A DNA stretch of 64,000 bases, from positions 1-64,000 of the forward strand of contig CAADGG010000060.1 in assembly GCA_900696485.1 (NCBI GenBank). Reading direction: 5' to 3'. Both the position numbers and the translations under genes were made by a program. The notes under the pieces were generated by a model. It ran no database searches and was not told the origin of the DNA. It saw only the letters and a list, made by a program, of their open reading frames with translations. Below are positions 39,648-54,406 of this stretch, in pieces. Source of the stretch: an uncultured Pseudomonadota bacterium. Its GTDB lineage: Bacteria; Myxococcota_A; UBA9160; PR03. Numbering within the stretch: position 1 is the stretch's first letter; each line of letters begins with the position of its first letter.

Positions 39648-42299
39648 CTACACCCGGAAACGGGACAGGGATTCTCGCAGGGCGCCGGCGCGCTCGAGCA
39701 GGTCCTGGGTCGCGCGGCCGAGCGCGGCGGCGGTCTCGGCGTGCGTCTCGGTGCGGCCGCCCACCTGCGCGAGGGAAATCGAGGCGCTCGCCATCGCCTG
39801 AGACTGCTCACGAAGCGCACCATGGATGTGCGCGATCCCCTCGCGAATGCTCTCGAGGCTGCGACCGATCTGCCCGGTCCCGCTCGCCTGCCCGGCGGTC
39901 GTATGATGAACCCGCTGCGCAACATCCCGCATGTTGCGGCTTGCCGCCCGCAGGACTTCGTTCCCGCGGTGCTGCTCGGCGCTCGCGTTGCGGATCTCCG
40001 TGACCCCCGCCCGCACACGCTCCATCTGTTCGGAGACGTGCCCGGCGGCATGCGTCTGCTCGCGGACGGCCGTGACGATGTCCTCCGCCCGCTGGCCGCT
40101 CCGTCGCGCCGACTCGGTGATCTCGCTGAGTGACTTGCCGGCCTCCTGGGACAGCGCGACGCCGTGCTCGACGCTCTGGCCGCCTTCTTCGATCGCGGCG
40201 AGCGCATTGCGGCTCTCGGACTGCAGCGATCCGATCAGCTCCCCGATCTCCTGGGCGCTGCCGAGGACGCGCCGGGCCAACGTCTTGATCTCCGCCGCGA
40301 CGACCGAGAAGGCGCGCCCGGATTCGCCGGACTGCGAGGCGATGATGGCCGCGTTCAGCGCCAGCAGATGCGTGCTGTCGGCAACACTCTCGATGACATC
40401 GAGCACGCGGCCGATCTCGGCGGCGCGCCGATCGAGCGCCTGGACCACCTGCTGCGCCGCCGCGGCCGAGCCGCGGATCGCCTCCATGCCGGCAGCGGTC
40501 TCGAGCACGCGGTCCCGCCCGCGCTCGGCGGCCTCGGCCACCTGCCGCGACATCGAGGCGTTCTCTTCCGCGTAGTCGCGCACGGCCTGCATCGAGCGCG
40601 CGATCTCCTCCATCGACGAGCTGGTCTCTTCGGCGGCTCCGGACAGATGCTCGGTGGTCTCGGCGATGCGCTGGACGCCAGCGGCCGCCTGCTCGACGGA
40701 GGCGGCGATCTCGTCGGTGCGTCCGGCCAGCGTCGAAGCCATCGCGTTCAGCTCCTCATCCGACGCGTTGAGCTCCAGGATCGCTGCGCTCGACTCCTCG
40801 ATCGCCGCAGCCAGTTCGTCGGCCGAGCCGGCGATCGCTCCGATGCGGCCGTTGGCGTTGTCGACGGCGCCCCGCGTCTCCGCGATCGCGGCCACCTGGT
40901 CGCTCGTGGCGTGCGCGACGTCGACCGAGACCGCGCCGAGATCCGCTGCCGTCCCCTCCACGCCGTCGACCGCCCGCGAAACCTTCTCGACCAGGCTGCG
41001 CAGATCCGCGACCATCCGGTCGAAGTCGCGACCGAGCGCGCCGAACTCGTCCTCGCTCTCGAGCGCCGCCGTCGTACGCAGGTCGCCGCCGGCCACCTGT
41101 CGGAACCACTGCCGGAGTCGCCCGATCGCGAAGCCGGCATCGCCCGCGAGCAGCTGGGTCAGCGCGAGGCCGATCGATCCCGAGGCCAGTGTCAGCAGCA
41201 CGAACGCGAGCGTCAGGCGTTGGGTGCTCGGCGCGATGTCGCTCCAGGGCGTTGCCGCGACGAGGATCCCGCGTCCGCCGGAAATCCGCGTCCAGGCGAA
41301 GACGTTCGGGCTGTAGCTCTCGAAGCCATCGCCGCTGCTCGTGTCGGCGGACCGGATGCTGGCCAGCTCGGACGCTTCCAACAGATCCGGCGGTCCCGCG
41401 AGCACGACCTCGGCGCGGGCGTCGAGCAGGACGATGCCGCGGGCGATGCCCAGCGCGACCGCCTCGCGTGAGAGGGAGTCGATCTGGTCGGTGACGTCGG
41501 GACCCTCACGTTCCAGGACGAATTCCAGGAAACGGAGCTGGTGGCCGGCCTCGACGGCCTCGAGCGGATCCCCACTGCGGCGCTGGGCCAGGAACGCGGC
41601 GAACCCGATGGATCCGATGACGATGACGAGGACGGTCACGCGAAGCTTCGTCGCGAGTCGGAGCGTCGCGGAAGCCCGTTCGCGGCGGTCGGGATCCGGG
41701 ACCCGGGCCGACAGCACGGTGAGCGCGCTGCGCAGCAGGCGCTTGGCGAGCAGAAAATGGATCATGACGGCGACGGATGCGGCCGACAACGTAGAAGTGT
41801 AGGTGACCGCAAGACCGTAGCCGCGCAGCTCCGGATGGAGGATTCCGACGCCGACGACGACGATCAATCCGCCGAGCGCCCACCAGAAGACGCCCGCCAC
41901 GGCGACGCGAATCGGTGCGCGCAGGGCCGCTGTGAGACCGGCGAGATCCTGTTCTCGACCCGCCGGATCGTCCGCCGGGCGTCCGAGCGAGTTGCCGATC
42001 GGCACGAACGCGCGCATTCCCTGCCACTGGTATGGCGCCGTGCACAGCAGGAAGGCGAGGCCGACGAAGCCACCGAACGTGCGCCACTGGGCGGGCGAGA
42101 GCTGCAGCAGCGAGCCGACGTACAGGGTGACCAGGAGCACGGCGACAGCCGATACCGCCACGGACAGAGCGATCCAGCGCCAACGCATCGTTCGGAGATC
42201 GGCTGCGGTCAAGCGGAGCGGCTCCTTCGGGAACCCGCTCGATCGGCGCGATGGCAGCGGAGATTGAGACGGACGCGCCTCCCGGGTGAGAATCCCCAC
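39648..42299 (-). CDS. Methyl-accepting chemotaxis protein
   Basis: An 883-aa chemoreceptor. The N-terminal half is unusual, with several membrane helices (about residues 40-210) before an extracytoplasmic sensor (about 230-370). A HAMP domain follows (GRLRQWFRQVAGGDLRTT), then a long coiled-coil signalling domain with the conserved tip ADSTHLLALNAAIIASQSGE. GTG 42299 gives the longest frame; ATG 42188, just before the first helix, is also possible. No che genes are nearby. The ligand is unknown. Confidence 0.9.
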   Translation of the reverse strand: MGILTREARPSQSPLPSRRSSGFPKEPLRLTAADLRTMRWRWIALSVAVSAVAVLLVTLYVGSLLQLSPAQWRTFGGFVGLAFLLCTAPYQWQGMRAFVPIGNSLGRPADDPAGREQDLAGLTAALRAPIRVAVAGVFWWALGGLIVVVGVGILHPELRGYGLAVTYTSTLSAASVAVMIHFLLAKRLLRSALTVLSARVPDPDRRERASATLRLATKLRVTVLVIVIGSIGFAAFLAQRRSGDPLEAVEAGHQLRFLEFVLEREGPDVTDQIDSLSREAVALGIARGIVLLDARAEVVLAGPPDLLEASELASIRSADTSSGDGFESYSPNVFAWTRISGGRGILVAATPWSDIAPSTQRLTLAFVLLTLASGSIGLALTQLLAGDAGFAIGRLRQWFRQVAGGDLRTTAALESEDEFGALGRDFDRMVADLRSLVEKVSRAVDGVEGTAADLGAVSVDVAHATSDQVAAIAETRGAVDNANGRIGAIAGSADELAAAIEESSAAILELNASDEELNAMASTLAGRTDEIAASVEQAAAGVQRIAETTEHLSGAAEETSSSMEEIARSMQAVRDYAEENASMSRQVAEAAERGRDRVLETAAGMEAIRGSAAAAQQVVQALDRRAAEIGRVLDVIESVADSTHLLALNAAIIASQSGESGRAFSVVAAEIKTLARRVLGSAQEIGELIGSLQSESRNALAAIEEGGQSVEHGVALSQEAGKSLSEITESARRSGQRAEDIVTAVREQTHAAGHVSEQMERVRAGVTEIRNASAEQHRGNEVLRAASRNMRDVAQRVHHTTAGQASGTGQIGRSLESIREGIAHIHGALREQSQAMASASISLAQVGGRTETHAETAAALGRATQDLLERAGALRESLSRFRV

Positions 42300-42344
42300 C
42301 GGCCGAGATCGCCGCCAGGCACGTCGAGCCCCGATCGCTACGAG

Positions 42345-43997
42345 TCAGCGGGTCCGGACGGCAGCGCCGCGGCGTCCCGGCTGATCGTCGCGGTCGATGG
42401 CCGCGGGGTCATCGGAGCCCATCGGCTCGATGGACGGGGCTCGACCGGCCGCCAGGTCCTCCAGCGAGTAGCCGAGATCATCGGCATGCAGCGCGCGTGT
42501 CAGCGCGACCGCCATGAAGACCAACAGGACACAGAACGGGAATCCGAGCGTCGTGATCACGTTCTGCAGCGCCTCGAGTCCGCCGCCGAGCAGCAACGTG
42601 GCGGCAATGGCGCCGAGCAGCAGCGTCCAGAACACGCGCTGCCCCATGTGGGAAGGCCGATCTCCGTGGCTCGAGAGGAGATCGACGACCAGCGCCGCCG
42701 AATCCGCCGAGGTCGTGAGGAAAACGATGATGACGACGACGCTCAGGAACGACGTCAGCGTGGCCAGCGGGTAGTTGCCGAGAAAGGAGAACAGCGCCAC
42801 CGAGACGTCCGCTTGCACCTGCGCGGCGAGCGGAACCCCTTGGTGCAGCTCGAGGTCGATCGCGGCGAGACCGAAGACCGAGAACCACACGACGGTAAAG
42901 GCCAGTGGCGCCCCGAGCGCGCCGGCGACGAACTGGCGGATCGTACGACCTCGGGAGATGCGGGCGATGAAGATCCCGACGTAGGGAGCCCATGAGATCG
43001 TCCACGCCCAGTAGAACACCGTCCAGCTCCGCTGCCAGTCCGTGCCCTGGTACGTCTCGGTCCAGAACGCCAGCCACGGCAGGTTCTGCAGATAGCTGCC
43101 GAAGTTCTGCACGATCCCCGAGGTCACGAACAGCGTCGGACCGGCGATCCACACGAACAGCAGGATCACCAGCGCGATCGCAATATTGAACAGCGAGAGC
43201 CGCTTGATGCCGCGGTCGAGCCCCAGTGCCACGGAAGCCGTCGCGACGAGCGTGACCACGGCGACGATGAGCATCTGTGTGACGGCATGGGTCGGAACGC
43301 CGGTGAGAAAGTGCAGCCCACTGGTCAGCTGCAGCGTTCCGAGACCCACCGAAACTGCTACTCCGAAGAGCGTTCCCAACACCGCGACGGTATCGATGGC
43401 CCAACCCCAGGGTCCGTGGATCCTCTCGCCGAGTACGGCGTAGAAGACGCTGCTGATCCGCATCGGGAGCCCCTGCCGGTACGTGAAGTAGCCGATGGCC
43501 AGGGCCGGCAGCGTGAAGATCGTCCAGGTATGCAACCCGAAGTGGTAGAGCGCAATGGTCATCGCCAGCTTCGCCGCCTCCGGCGAGCGGGCGGCCACCT
43601 CCTCGAGGGGCGGATTCGCGAAATGGGACATCGGTTCGGCGACGCCCCAGAACATCAGCACCGTCCCGATACCGGCCGCGAACAGCATCGAGAACCACGT
43701 GAGCGTGCCGTACTCCGGGCCCTCGTGGTCGGCACTGAGGCGGATGTGGCCATAGCGGGACAGCGCCACCCACACCAGGAATCCAAGTAGGCCGGTGACA
43801 CTCAGGACGTAGAACCAGCCGAAGTACGCCACCGTGAAGGTCGTGAGCAGACCGAAGAACTCGGCAAAGCCGGCGTGAAACGGAATTGCGAAGGCGATGA
43901 ACAGAACCGCCAGGACGGCGGAGACGAAGAAAATCTGCGGGACCGCATTGAGTCCCATCCGGTCCGCGAGTCGCTCTATGATCCGATTCAGTGTCAT
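42345..43997 (-). CDS. BCCT-family betaine/carnitine/choline-type transporter
   Basis: A 550-aa BCCT transporter with 12 predicted helices. The diagnostic segment FYWAWTISWAPYVGIFIARISRGRT is present, together with GIGTVLMFWGVAEPMSHF around the substrate/sodium site. It imports a quaternary ammonium compatible solute, probably for osmoprotection. ATG 43997 is preferred over a start 13 codons upstream because the conserved N-terminal region begins there; the ribosome-binding site is weak. Confidence 0.94.
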   Translation of the reverse strand: MTLNRIIERLADRMGLNAVPQIFFVSAVLAVLFIAFAIPFHAGFAEFFGLLTTFTVAYFGWFYVLSVTGLLGFLVWVALSRYGHIRLSADHEGPEYGTLTWFSMLFAAGIGTVLMFWGVAEPMSHFANPPLEEVAARSPEAAKLAMTIALYHFGLHTWTIFTLPALAIGYFTYRQGLPMRISSVFYAVLGERIHGPWGWAIDTVAVLGTLFGVAVSVGLGTLQLTSGLHFLTGVPTHAVTQMLIVAVVTLVATASVALGLDRGIKRLSLFNIAIALVILLFVWIAGPTLFVTSGIVQNFGSYLQNLPWLAFWTETYQGTDWQRSWTVFYWAWTISWAPYVGIFIARISRGRTIRQFVAGALGAPLAFTVVWFSVFGLAAIDLELHQGVPLAAQVQADVSVALFSFLGNYPLATLTSFLSVVVIIVFLTTSADSAALVVDLLSSHGDRPSHMGQRVFWTLLLGAIAATLLLGGGLEALQNVITTLGFPFCVLLVFMAVALTRALHADDLGYSLEDLAAGRAPSIEPMGSDDPAAIDRDDQPGRRGAAVRTR

Positions 43998-44431
43998 CGT
44001 TTCCGCTTCGGCAGAGCGGCGATCATACCCGATCATCGGAGTTCTTCGACCGATCGGAGGTCAGAAGCGCAACGGACCGGAGGCGAAATGCGTGATGCAC
44101 GCTGCCACGCCGCGCTTTGCAGGCGGTGCTCTAGACACGTTTTCGTGTCGAGTACGTCGATCGTGCAGCGACGGCGACGGGACGGCGCCGGACGCCCGAG
44201 AGGGAGCCTCCACGCACGCGGATCGGGTCGTCGGGGGCTTCGACTGGGGCCTCGCTGCGGGGCGGAAGTTCTCCGGGCCGCAACGCGGCGAGCCTCCCTC
44301 GGGGGGGCGGGCGGGCAGGGGGGGCGGGCCCGGCTCAAGTTCTTCGCGCGGCCCGCCGAAGGTGTCTCGATCGCGAGCGCCGGGGTTCTGGTCAGGAGGG
44401 GCTCCCGAAACCGGCAGAAGAGAGAGACCCG
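43998..44431. other. Long divergent intergenic region with G-run tract
   Basis: About 430 bases between the BCCT gene and the PEP-CTERM gene. A perfect GACACG-TTTT-CGTGTC hairpin lies at 44134-44149. At 44301-44328 five G-runs (7, 3, 3, 7 and 3 G) could form a G-quadruplex on the plus strand about 100 bases upstream of the PEP-CTERM start. No gene or known riboswitch was recognised. Confidence 0.6.
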
Positions 44432-45160
44432 ATGAGCCCCTTCGTCCTCCGTCTTGCCAGCCTCCTCCAAGTAGTCGCTTGCGGCGTCTTCCTCTCCGCC
44501 GCCGACGCCCGGGCCCTCTCCTTCCAGGCGGATTTCACCGGGACGAACGCTCGCGTCCAGGCCGGTGACACGTACGCGGATCTGTTGGCCGCGCATCTGG
44601 CCGGGACGCCGCTCGCCTCCGTCACGATGACGGCCCTCGAGGACGTCTCCGCTCGGGTCGAGGCGGGAGGCAACGGCGATTACAGCATCTTGCTGACCGC
44701 GGTCCTCGAGATCGCCGTCGCGGGCCAGTACGCGTTCCAGGTGGGAGCAGACTGGGGGCGCGGCGGCGCCGCCGTGGTCATCGACAACGACAGCGGGGCA
44801 GTGCTCGACGAGTTGGTCCGGACCGACGACATCTGGTGGGCCAACGACTGGAACCACGCGGATGTCTTCACGACGCAGCTCGAGCTCGAAGCCGGGACGT
44901 CGTACACGCTCGCGTGGCTCGGTTTCGAGGGTTGCTGCGGCGGCGTCACGTCGATCCGTTTCTCGGTCGACGGCGCTCCATTCCAGGGGCTGAACGAATC
45001 CAACATCGGGCCCTTCGTCGTCCCGGAGCCGGGCAGTGGCTTGCTGCTGGCGCTCGGGCTGACGGGGATCGCGAACCGGCGCCGAGGCGAGCGCGGGGAA
45101 CACGCGCCAGCCGGCGCGGCGGCCGGCGCTGGCAAGCCACCGGCGCCAGCCAGAAGTTGA
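44432..45160 (+). CDS. PEP-CTERM sorting-domain protein
   Basis: A 242-aa secreted protein. It has a signal peptide (LLQVVACGVFLSAADARA), a beta-rich body (GQYAFQVGADWGRGGAAVVID) of unknown function, and a C-terminal VPEPGSGLLLALGLTGIANRRR tripartite signal for exosortase. A further 20 or so residues (Gly/Ala/Pro-rich) follow the basic cluster, which is unusual. The stop codon falls inside a REP-like repeat, so the tail may result from repeat insertion. No exosortase gene is in the window. Confidence 0.88.
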   Translation: MSPFVLRLASLLQVVACGVFLSAADARALSFQADFTGTNARVQAGDTYADLLAAHLAGTPLASVTMTALEDVSARVEAGGNGDYSILLTAVLEIAVAGQYAFQVGADWGRGGAAVVIDNDSGAVLDELVRTDDIWWANDWNHADVFTTQLELEAGTSYTLAWLGFEGCCGGVTSIRFSVDGAPFQGLNESNIGPFVVPEPGSGLLLALGLTGIANRRRGERGEHAPAGAAAGAGKPPAPARS

Positions 45161-45188
45161 CGAATCCAACCCGACCCCTTTCTTGACG
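45157..45188. repeat. REP-like unit, single copy
   Basis: A 32-bp unit with TTGACG at both ends and the core AACCCGACCCCTTTCTTGAC, the same as each arm of the inverted pair at 7847-7942 apart from a few inner bases. It contains the TGA stop of the PEP-CTERM gene. Confidence 0.85.
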
Positions 45189-45264
45189 GCTCTCGCGGCG
45201 TGGGAGGGACGGGGGCGGCGTCCTCGCCTACGCTTTCGCGTTGGCACGCGCGCGAGGGATTCGA

Positions 45265-46443
45265 TTGGTCCGCTTCCTCCACACGTCGGACTGGCAGCTC
45301 GGGATGACGCGGCACTTCCTGTCCGAGGAGGCGCAGGCGCGCTTCACGCAGGACCGGATCGATGGGATCCGGCGGATCGGAGAGCTCGCCCGCGCGCACG
45401 ACGCGGCGTTCGTCGTCGTCGCCGGTGACGTCTTCGAGTCGAACCAGGTCGCGCGGCAGACCGTCGTGCGGGCGCTCGAGGCGATGGCAGCGATTCCCGT
45501 TCCGGTGCTGCTGCTGCCGGGCAACCACGATCCGCTCGACGCGGCCTCGGTGTACCGGGCGCCGACCTTCGTGCAACGGCGTCCGCGGCAGGTGTCCGTG
45601 CTCGAGGAACCGACGCCGATCGTGCCGGACGCTGCGTCCGGCGTCGAGGTGATCGGTGTGCCGTGGGGGAACAAGCAGCCGCTCGTGGACCTCGTCGCTG
45701 CGCAGCTCCGGGCGCTCGCGCCGTGTGCGCCCGGCCGGCTGCGGATCGTCGTCGGACACGGCTGCGTGGATGCGCTGGCGCCGGACCGCAGCCGGCCGGA
45801 ACTGATCCGCTGTGCCGAGGTGGACGCGGCGCTCGCGGACGGGCGGCTGCAGTATCTGGCGCTCGGCGATCGCCATTCGACGACCGCGATCGGCGACTCG
45901 GGCGCTGTCTGGTACAGCGGCGCGCCGGTCGCGACGGACTTCGGCGAGATCGATCCGGGCAACGTGCTGCTCGTCGAACTCGCAGCCGGGGCGCCGCCGG
46001 TCGTGACCAGCCTGCCGCTCGTCGACGCCGGCGGTTGGCGGTTCCTCGACGAGCAGGCGGCGTTGAACTCGGGCGCCGATGTCGAGGTGTTCGCGACGCG
46101 GCTCGCGGCGATGCCACACAAGGAACGAGCGATCCTGCGCCTGCGGCTCGTCGGGAGCCTGGCCCTCGACGCCCATGCGCGGCTCGAGCAGGTACTCGAC
46201 GAAAGCCGGGAGCTGTTCGCCTCGCTTCAGATCTGGGCTCGGCATACGGATCTGGTCGTGTTGCCGGACGCGGACGGCGGCGACGCCCTGGGCCTCTCCG
46301 GTTATGCGAGACAGGCCTGGGACGAACTGGACAGCACCGCGCGCGGCGAGGGCGAGGACGCTGCGGAGGCGCGGGATGCGCTGGCGCTGCTGTTCCGGCT
46401 GGCGCGGCGCCAGCAGCCGGCGGAGGGGTCCAGGACGCCGTGA
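45265..46443 (+). CDS. Mre11/SbcD-like metallophosphoesterase
   Basis: A 392-aa calcineurin-like nuclease of the SbcD/Mre11 type. Metal-binding motifs are HTSDWQLG, VAGDVFESN, PGNHDPLD, VVGHGCVD and LALGDRHSTT. TTG 45265 is chosen because GAGGG lies six bases upstream; an earlier TTG (45241) is also in frame. Its stop overlaps the GTG start of the ATPase gene. The pair probably processes DNA ends or hairpins. Confidence 0.88.
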   Translation: MVRFLHTSDWQLGMTRHFLSEEAQARFTQDRIDGIRRIGELARAHDAAFVVVAGDVFESNQVARQTVVRALEAMAAIPVPVLLLPGNHDPLDAASVYRAPTFVQRRPRQVSVLEEPTPIVPDAASGVEVIGVPWGNKQPLVDLVAAQLRALAPCAPGRLRIVVGHGCVDALAPDRSRPELIRCAEVDAALADGRLQYLALGDRHSTTAIGDSGAVWYSGAPVATDFGEIDPGNVLLVELAAGAPPVVTSLPLVDAGGWRFLDEQAALNSGADVEVFATRLAAMPHKERAILRLRLVGSLALDAHARLEQVLDESRELFASLQIWARHTDLVVLPDADGGDALGLSGYARQAWDELDSTARGEGEDAAEARDALALLFRLARRQQPAEGSRTP

Positions 46444-49073
46444 GGGTGCTGCGGATCCGGATCGCGAACTACCGCGGGAGCGACGCGCACGAGGTCCGCT
46501 TCGGTCCCGGCGTCACGGTGATCGAAGGCCCGAACGAAGCCGGGAAATCCTCGTTGGCCGAAGCGCTCGATCTGATCTTCGAGTACTTCGACAACTCCAC
46601 CGACACGTCGGTCCGCAACATCTTCCCGGTGCACCGCGACGCTCATCCGGAGATCGAGGTCGAGATCGAGACGGGACCGTACGCGTTCCACTACCGCAAG
46701 TGCTTCGGACTCAAGACCAAGGCGGCGTCCACCGAGCTGCGCATCCTGCGACCGCAACCGGAGAACCTCACCGGCCGCGACGCGCACGAACGCGCGCGCC
46801 AACTGCTCGAAGACACCCTCGACCTCGATCTGTGGAAGGCGATCCGGATCGAGCAGGGCCGCGGCATCGATCAAGCCGTGCTGGCCGACAGCCGTGCGCT
46901 CGCGCGCGCGCTCGACGCGGCGTCCGGTGGAAGCAGCAACAACGAGGGAGACCCCGCCCTCTTCGAGCGCGTCCAGACGGAATACCAGCGCTACTACACG
47001 GCGAAGGAAGGCAAGGCGAAGGGGGAACTCGTCGACGCCGAGCAGCGCGTGGAGCGGTTGCGCGCGCAGGTGGCGGAACTCGAAGCGGAGCAAGGCGCCA
47101 TCGAACGACACATTGCCGAGAGCGCGCAGCTCGCGGATCGACGCCGGCGGCTCGACGAAGAGCTGCCGAAACGCCTCGCCGAACTCGAACGATGGGCGGC
47201 GCGGGCACAGGTCGTCGAGGCGCTGCGCAAGGAGCTGGCGACGACGGAGGTCGAACGGGAGCGGATCCGACGCGATGTCGAGGCCGCGGCCCGCGCGGGC
47301 GCCGAGCGAACCGCGCTGGCCCGCAGCGTGGCGGAGCAGCAGGCGCGCATCGAGGCCTTGGAGGCAGAACAGCACGCGGGCGCCGAACAGGCGGACGAGT
47401 TGGCGCGGCAGATCACCGCGGCGAAGCAGCGACGGGACGAGGCGCGGAGGCACGCCGAAGCCGCCGAGCGCAGCGAGCGACGGGCCCGAGCTGACGCCGA
47501 ATCCCGCCGCCGGGAGCTCGAGGCCGCGCAGCTCGGCGAGCGGCTCGTGCGCGCGCGCGAGCAGCAGGTGAAGGCGCGCGAAGCGGCCGCTGTGTTGGCG
47601 ACGAATCGCGTGACGCGCGAGGCCCTGCACGCGATCCTGGAGGCCGACTACGCGCTTCGCGAGGCCCAGGGACGGCTCGAAGAGGGCGGTCCGCGGCTCG
47701 CGCTGCACGCGCTCTCGAAGATCCGGATCGACGTCGACGCGGAGCCGATGACGCTCGCGGGGGGCGAGACACGGGAGCTGTCGGTTGCGCACGAGCGGAC
47801 GCTGCGGGTGCCGGGGGCGCTCGAGATCCGGCTGCAACCCGGCACCAGCACCGGCGAGCTCGAGGCGGCACGGGAGCGAGCCGCGAGCGAGCTGGCTGCG
47901 CGGCTCGAGCGCCACGGTGTCGCATCGCTCGAAGCCGCGACGAGCGCCAACGTCGCGCGCGAGGACGCGGTCCGGATCGCGGCGGAGGCGGAACAGCGCC
48001 TGACCGACTTGCTTCGCGACCTGCGCGTCGAGGAACTCGAGGACAAGGCGAACCGCGCGCGGGCCGCCGTCGACGACTATCTGGCGCGGCGCGGCGCGGC
48101 GCCGGAGTTCCCGGCAACGCTCGACGACGCGAAGAGCGCCCTGGCGCGTGCGGAGGCGGTGAGCCACGCGGCGAAGCAAGAGGCGGAGCGCGCCGCGGCG
48201 GCCTATGAACCGCTGCTGACCCATCACGAGCAGAAGCGGAACGAACGCAGTCGCCTCGACGGACAGCTCGACCACGCACGGCACGATCTCGCCGGCCTCG
48301 CGGGTCGGCTGGCGGCCAGCCGCGGCGAACAACCGGACGACGCATTGCGGAAGTCGTTCGACGAGGCCACCGCGCACGCCGAACGCGTCGAAACCTCATG
48401 GGCTTCGCTCGCGCAGCGGCTGGCGGCGGAGCAGCCCGAAGCGGTCGAAGCGCGGAGACGCAGCGCGCAGGCTGCGCTCGACCACGCCCGCAACGAATCG
48501 CATCGGCTCGATACCGCGACCGCGCGCGTCGGCGCGCTGCTCGAGGTGACCCGCGAGGCGGGACTGTTCGAACGGCTCGAAGCGGCACGCAGCCAGCTCG
48601 ACCACGCCGAGCGGGCCCGCGAATCCCTCGTGCGCCGGGCCGCAGCCGCGCGCCGGCTGCTCCAGACGCTCGCCCGACACCGGGAGGCCGCCCGGCGCGC
48701 CTACGTCGAGCCGCTGCGGCAGCGCATCGAGACGCTGGGGCGCGTCGTCTTCGGCCCGTCGTTCGCGATCCAGCTCGGCCAGGATCTCGCCATCGAAACG
48801 CGGACGCTCGACGACACGACGCTGGCCTTCGAGCAGCTGACGACCGGCACGCGCGAGCAGCTCGGTCTGCTGACGCGGCTCGCCGCCGCGATGATCGTGG
48901 CGCCGCACGAAGGCGTGCCGCTGATCGTCGACGACGCGCTCGGCCATTCGGACCCGGAGCGCATCGAACGCATGAACGCGGCGATCGGGCTCGCCGAATG
49001 CCAGGTGATCATCCTCACCTGCTGGCCCGAGCGCTTCCGCGGCATCGCCGGCGCGCACGTCGAGCGGCTCTGA
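46440..49073 (+). CDS. Rad50/SbcC-like SMC-family ATPase without a zinc hook
   Basis: An 877-aa ATPase. The N-terminal half-domain has Walker A GPNEAGKSS; the C-terminal half has Walker B PLIVDDALGHSDPERI. Long Glu/Arg/Ala-rich coiled coils lie between. The centre, where Rad50 carries the CxxC zinc hook, instead has a short beta-rich segment (LSKIRIDVDAEPMTLAGGETRELSVAHE replaced-hook region, about residues 420-470) with no Cys pair. It is coupled to the Mre11-like gene by GTGA. It resembles the YhaN-type class more than classical SbcC. Confidence 0.87.
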   Translation: MRVLRIRIANYRGSDAHEVRFGPGVTVIEGPNEAGKSSLAEALDLIFEYFDNSTDTSVRNIFPVHRDAHPEIEVEIETGPYAFHYRKCFGLKTKAASTELRILRPQPENLTGRDAHERARQLLEDTLDLDLWKAIRIEQGRGIDQAVLADSRALARALDAASGGSSNNEGDPALFERVQTEYQRYYTAKEGKAKGELVDAEQRVERLRAQVAELEAEQGAIERHIAESAQLADRRRRLDEELPKRLAELERWAARAQVVEALRKELATTEVERERIRRDVEAAARAGAERTALARSVAEQQARIEALEAEQHAGAEQADELARQITAAKQRRDEARRHAEAAERSERRARADAESRRRELEAAQLGERLVRAREQQVKAREAAAVLATNRVTREALHAILEADYALREAQGRLEEGGPRLALHALSKIRIDVDAEPMTLAGGETRELSVAHERTLRVPGALEIRLQPGTSTGELEAARERAASELAARLERHGVASLEAATSANVAREDAVRIAAEAEQRLTDLLRDLRVEELEDKANRARAAVDDYLARRGAAPEFPATLDDAKSALARAEAVSHAAKQEAERAAAAYEPLLTHHEQKRNERSRLDGQLDHARHDLAGLAGRLAASRGEQPDDALRKSFDEATAHAERVETSWASLAQRLAAEQPEAVEARRRSAQAALDHARNESHRLDTATARVGALLEVTREAGLFERLEAARSQLDHAERARESLVRRAAAARRLLQTLARHREAARRAYVEPLRQRIETLGRVVFGPSFAIQLGQDLAIETRTLDDTTLAFEQLTTGTREQLGLLTRLAAAMIVAPHEGVPLIVDDALGHSDPERIERMNAAIGLAECQVIILTCWPERFRGIAGAHVERL

Positions 49074-49123
49074 CACGGCTCCGCGCGCGACCGGAAATCC
49101 GTCCGCCGTCTCGGTCCCGGCGC

Positions 49124-51634
<2,511 letters not shown>

Positions 51635-51646
51635 GGCGATTCGTCC

Positions 51647-54406
<2,760 letters not shown>

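Noticed and set aside
44085..44125. Sigma-54 promoter upstream of the PEP-CTERM gene
   Set aside because: TGCCACG and TTGCA are present but the spacing is three bases too long and the -24 GG is changed.
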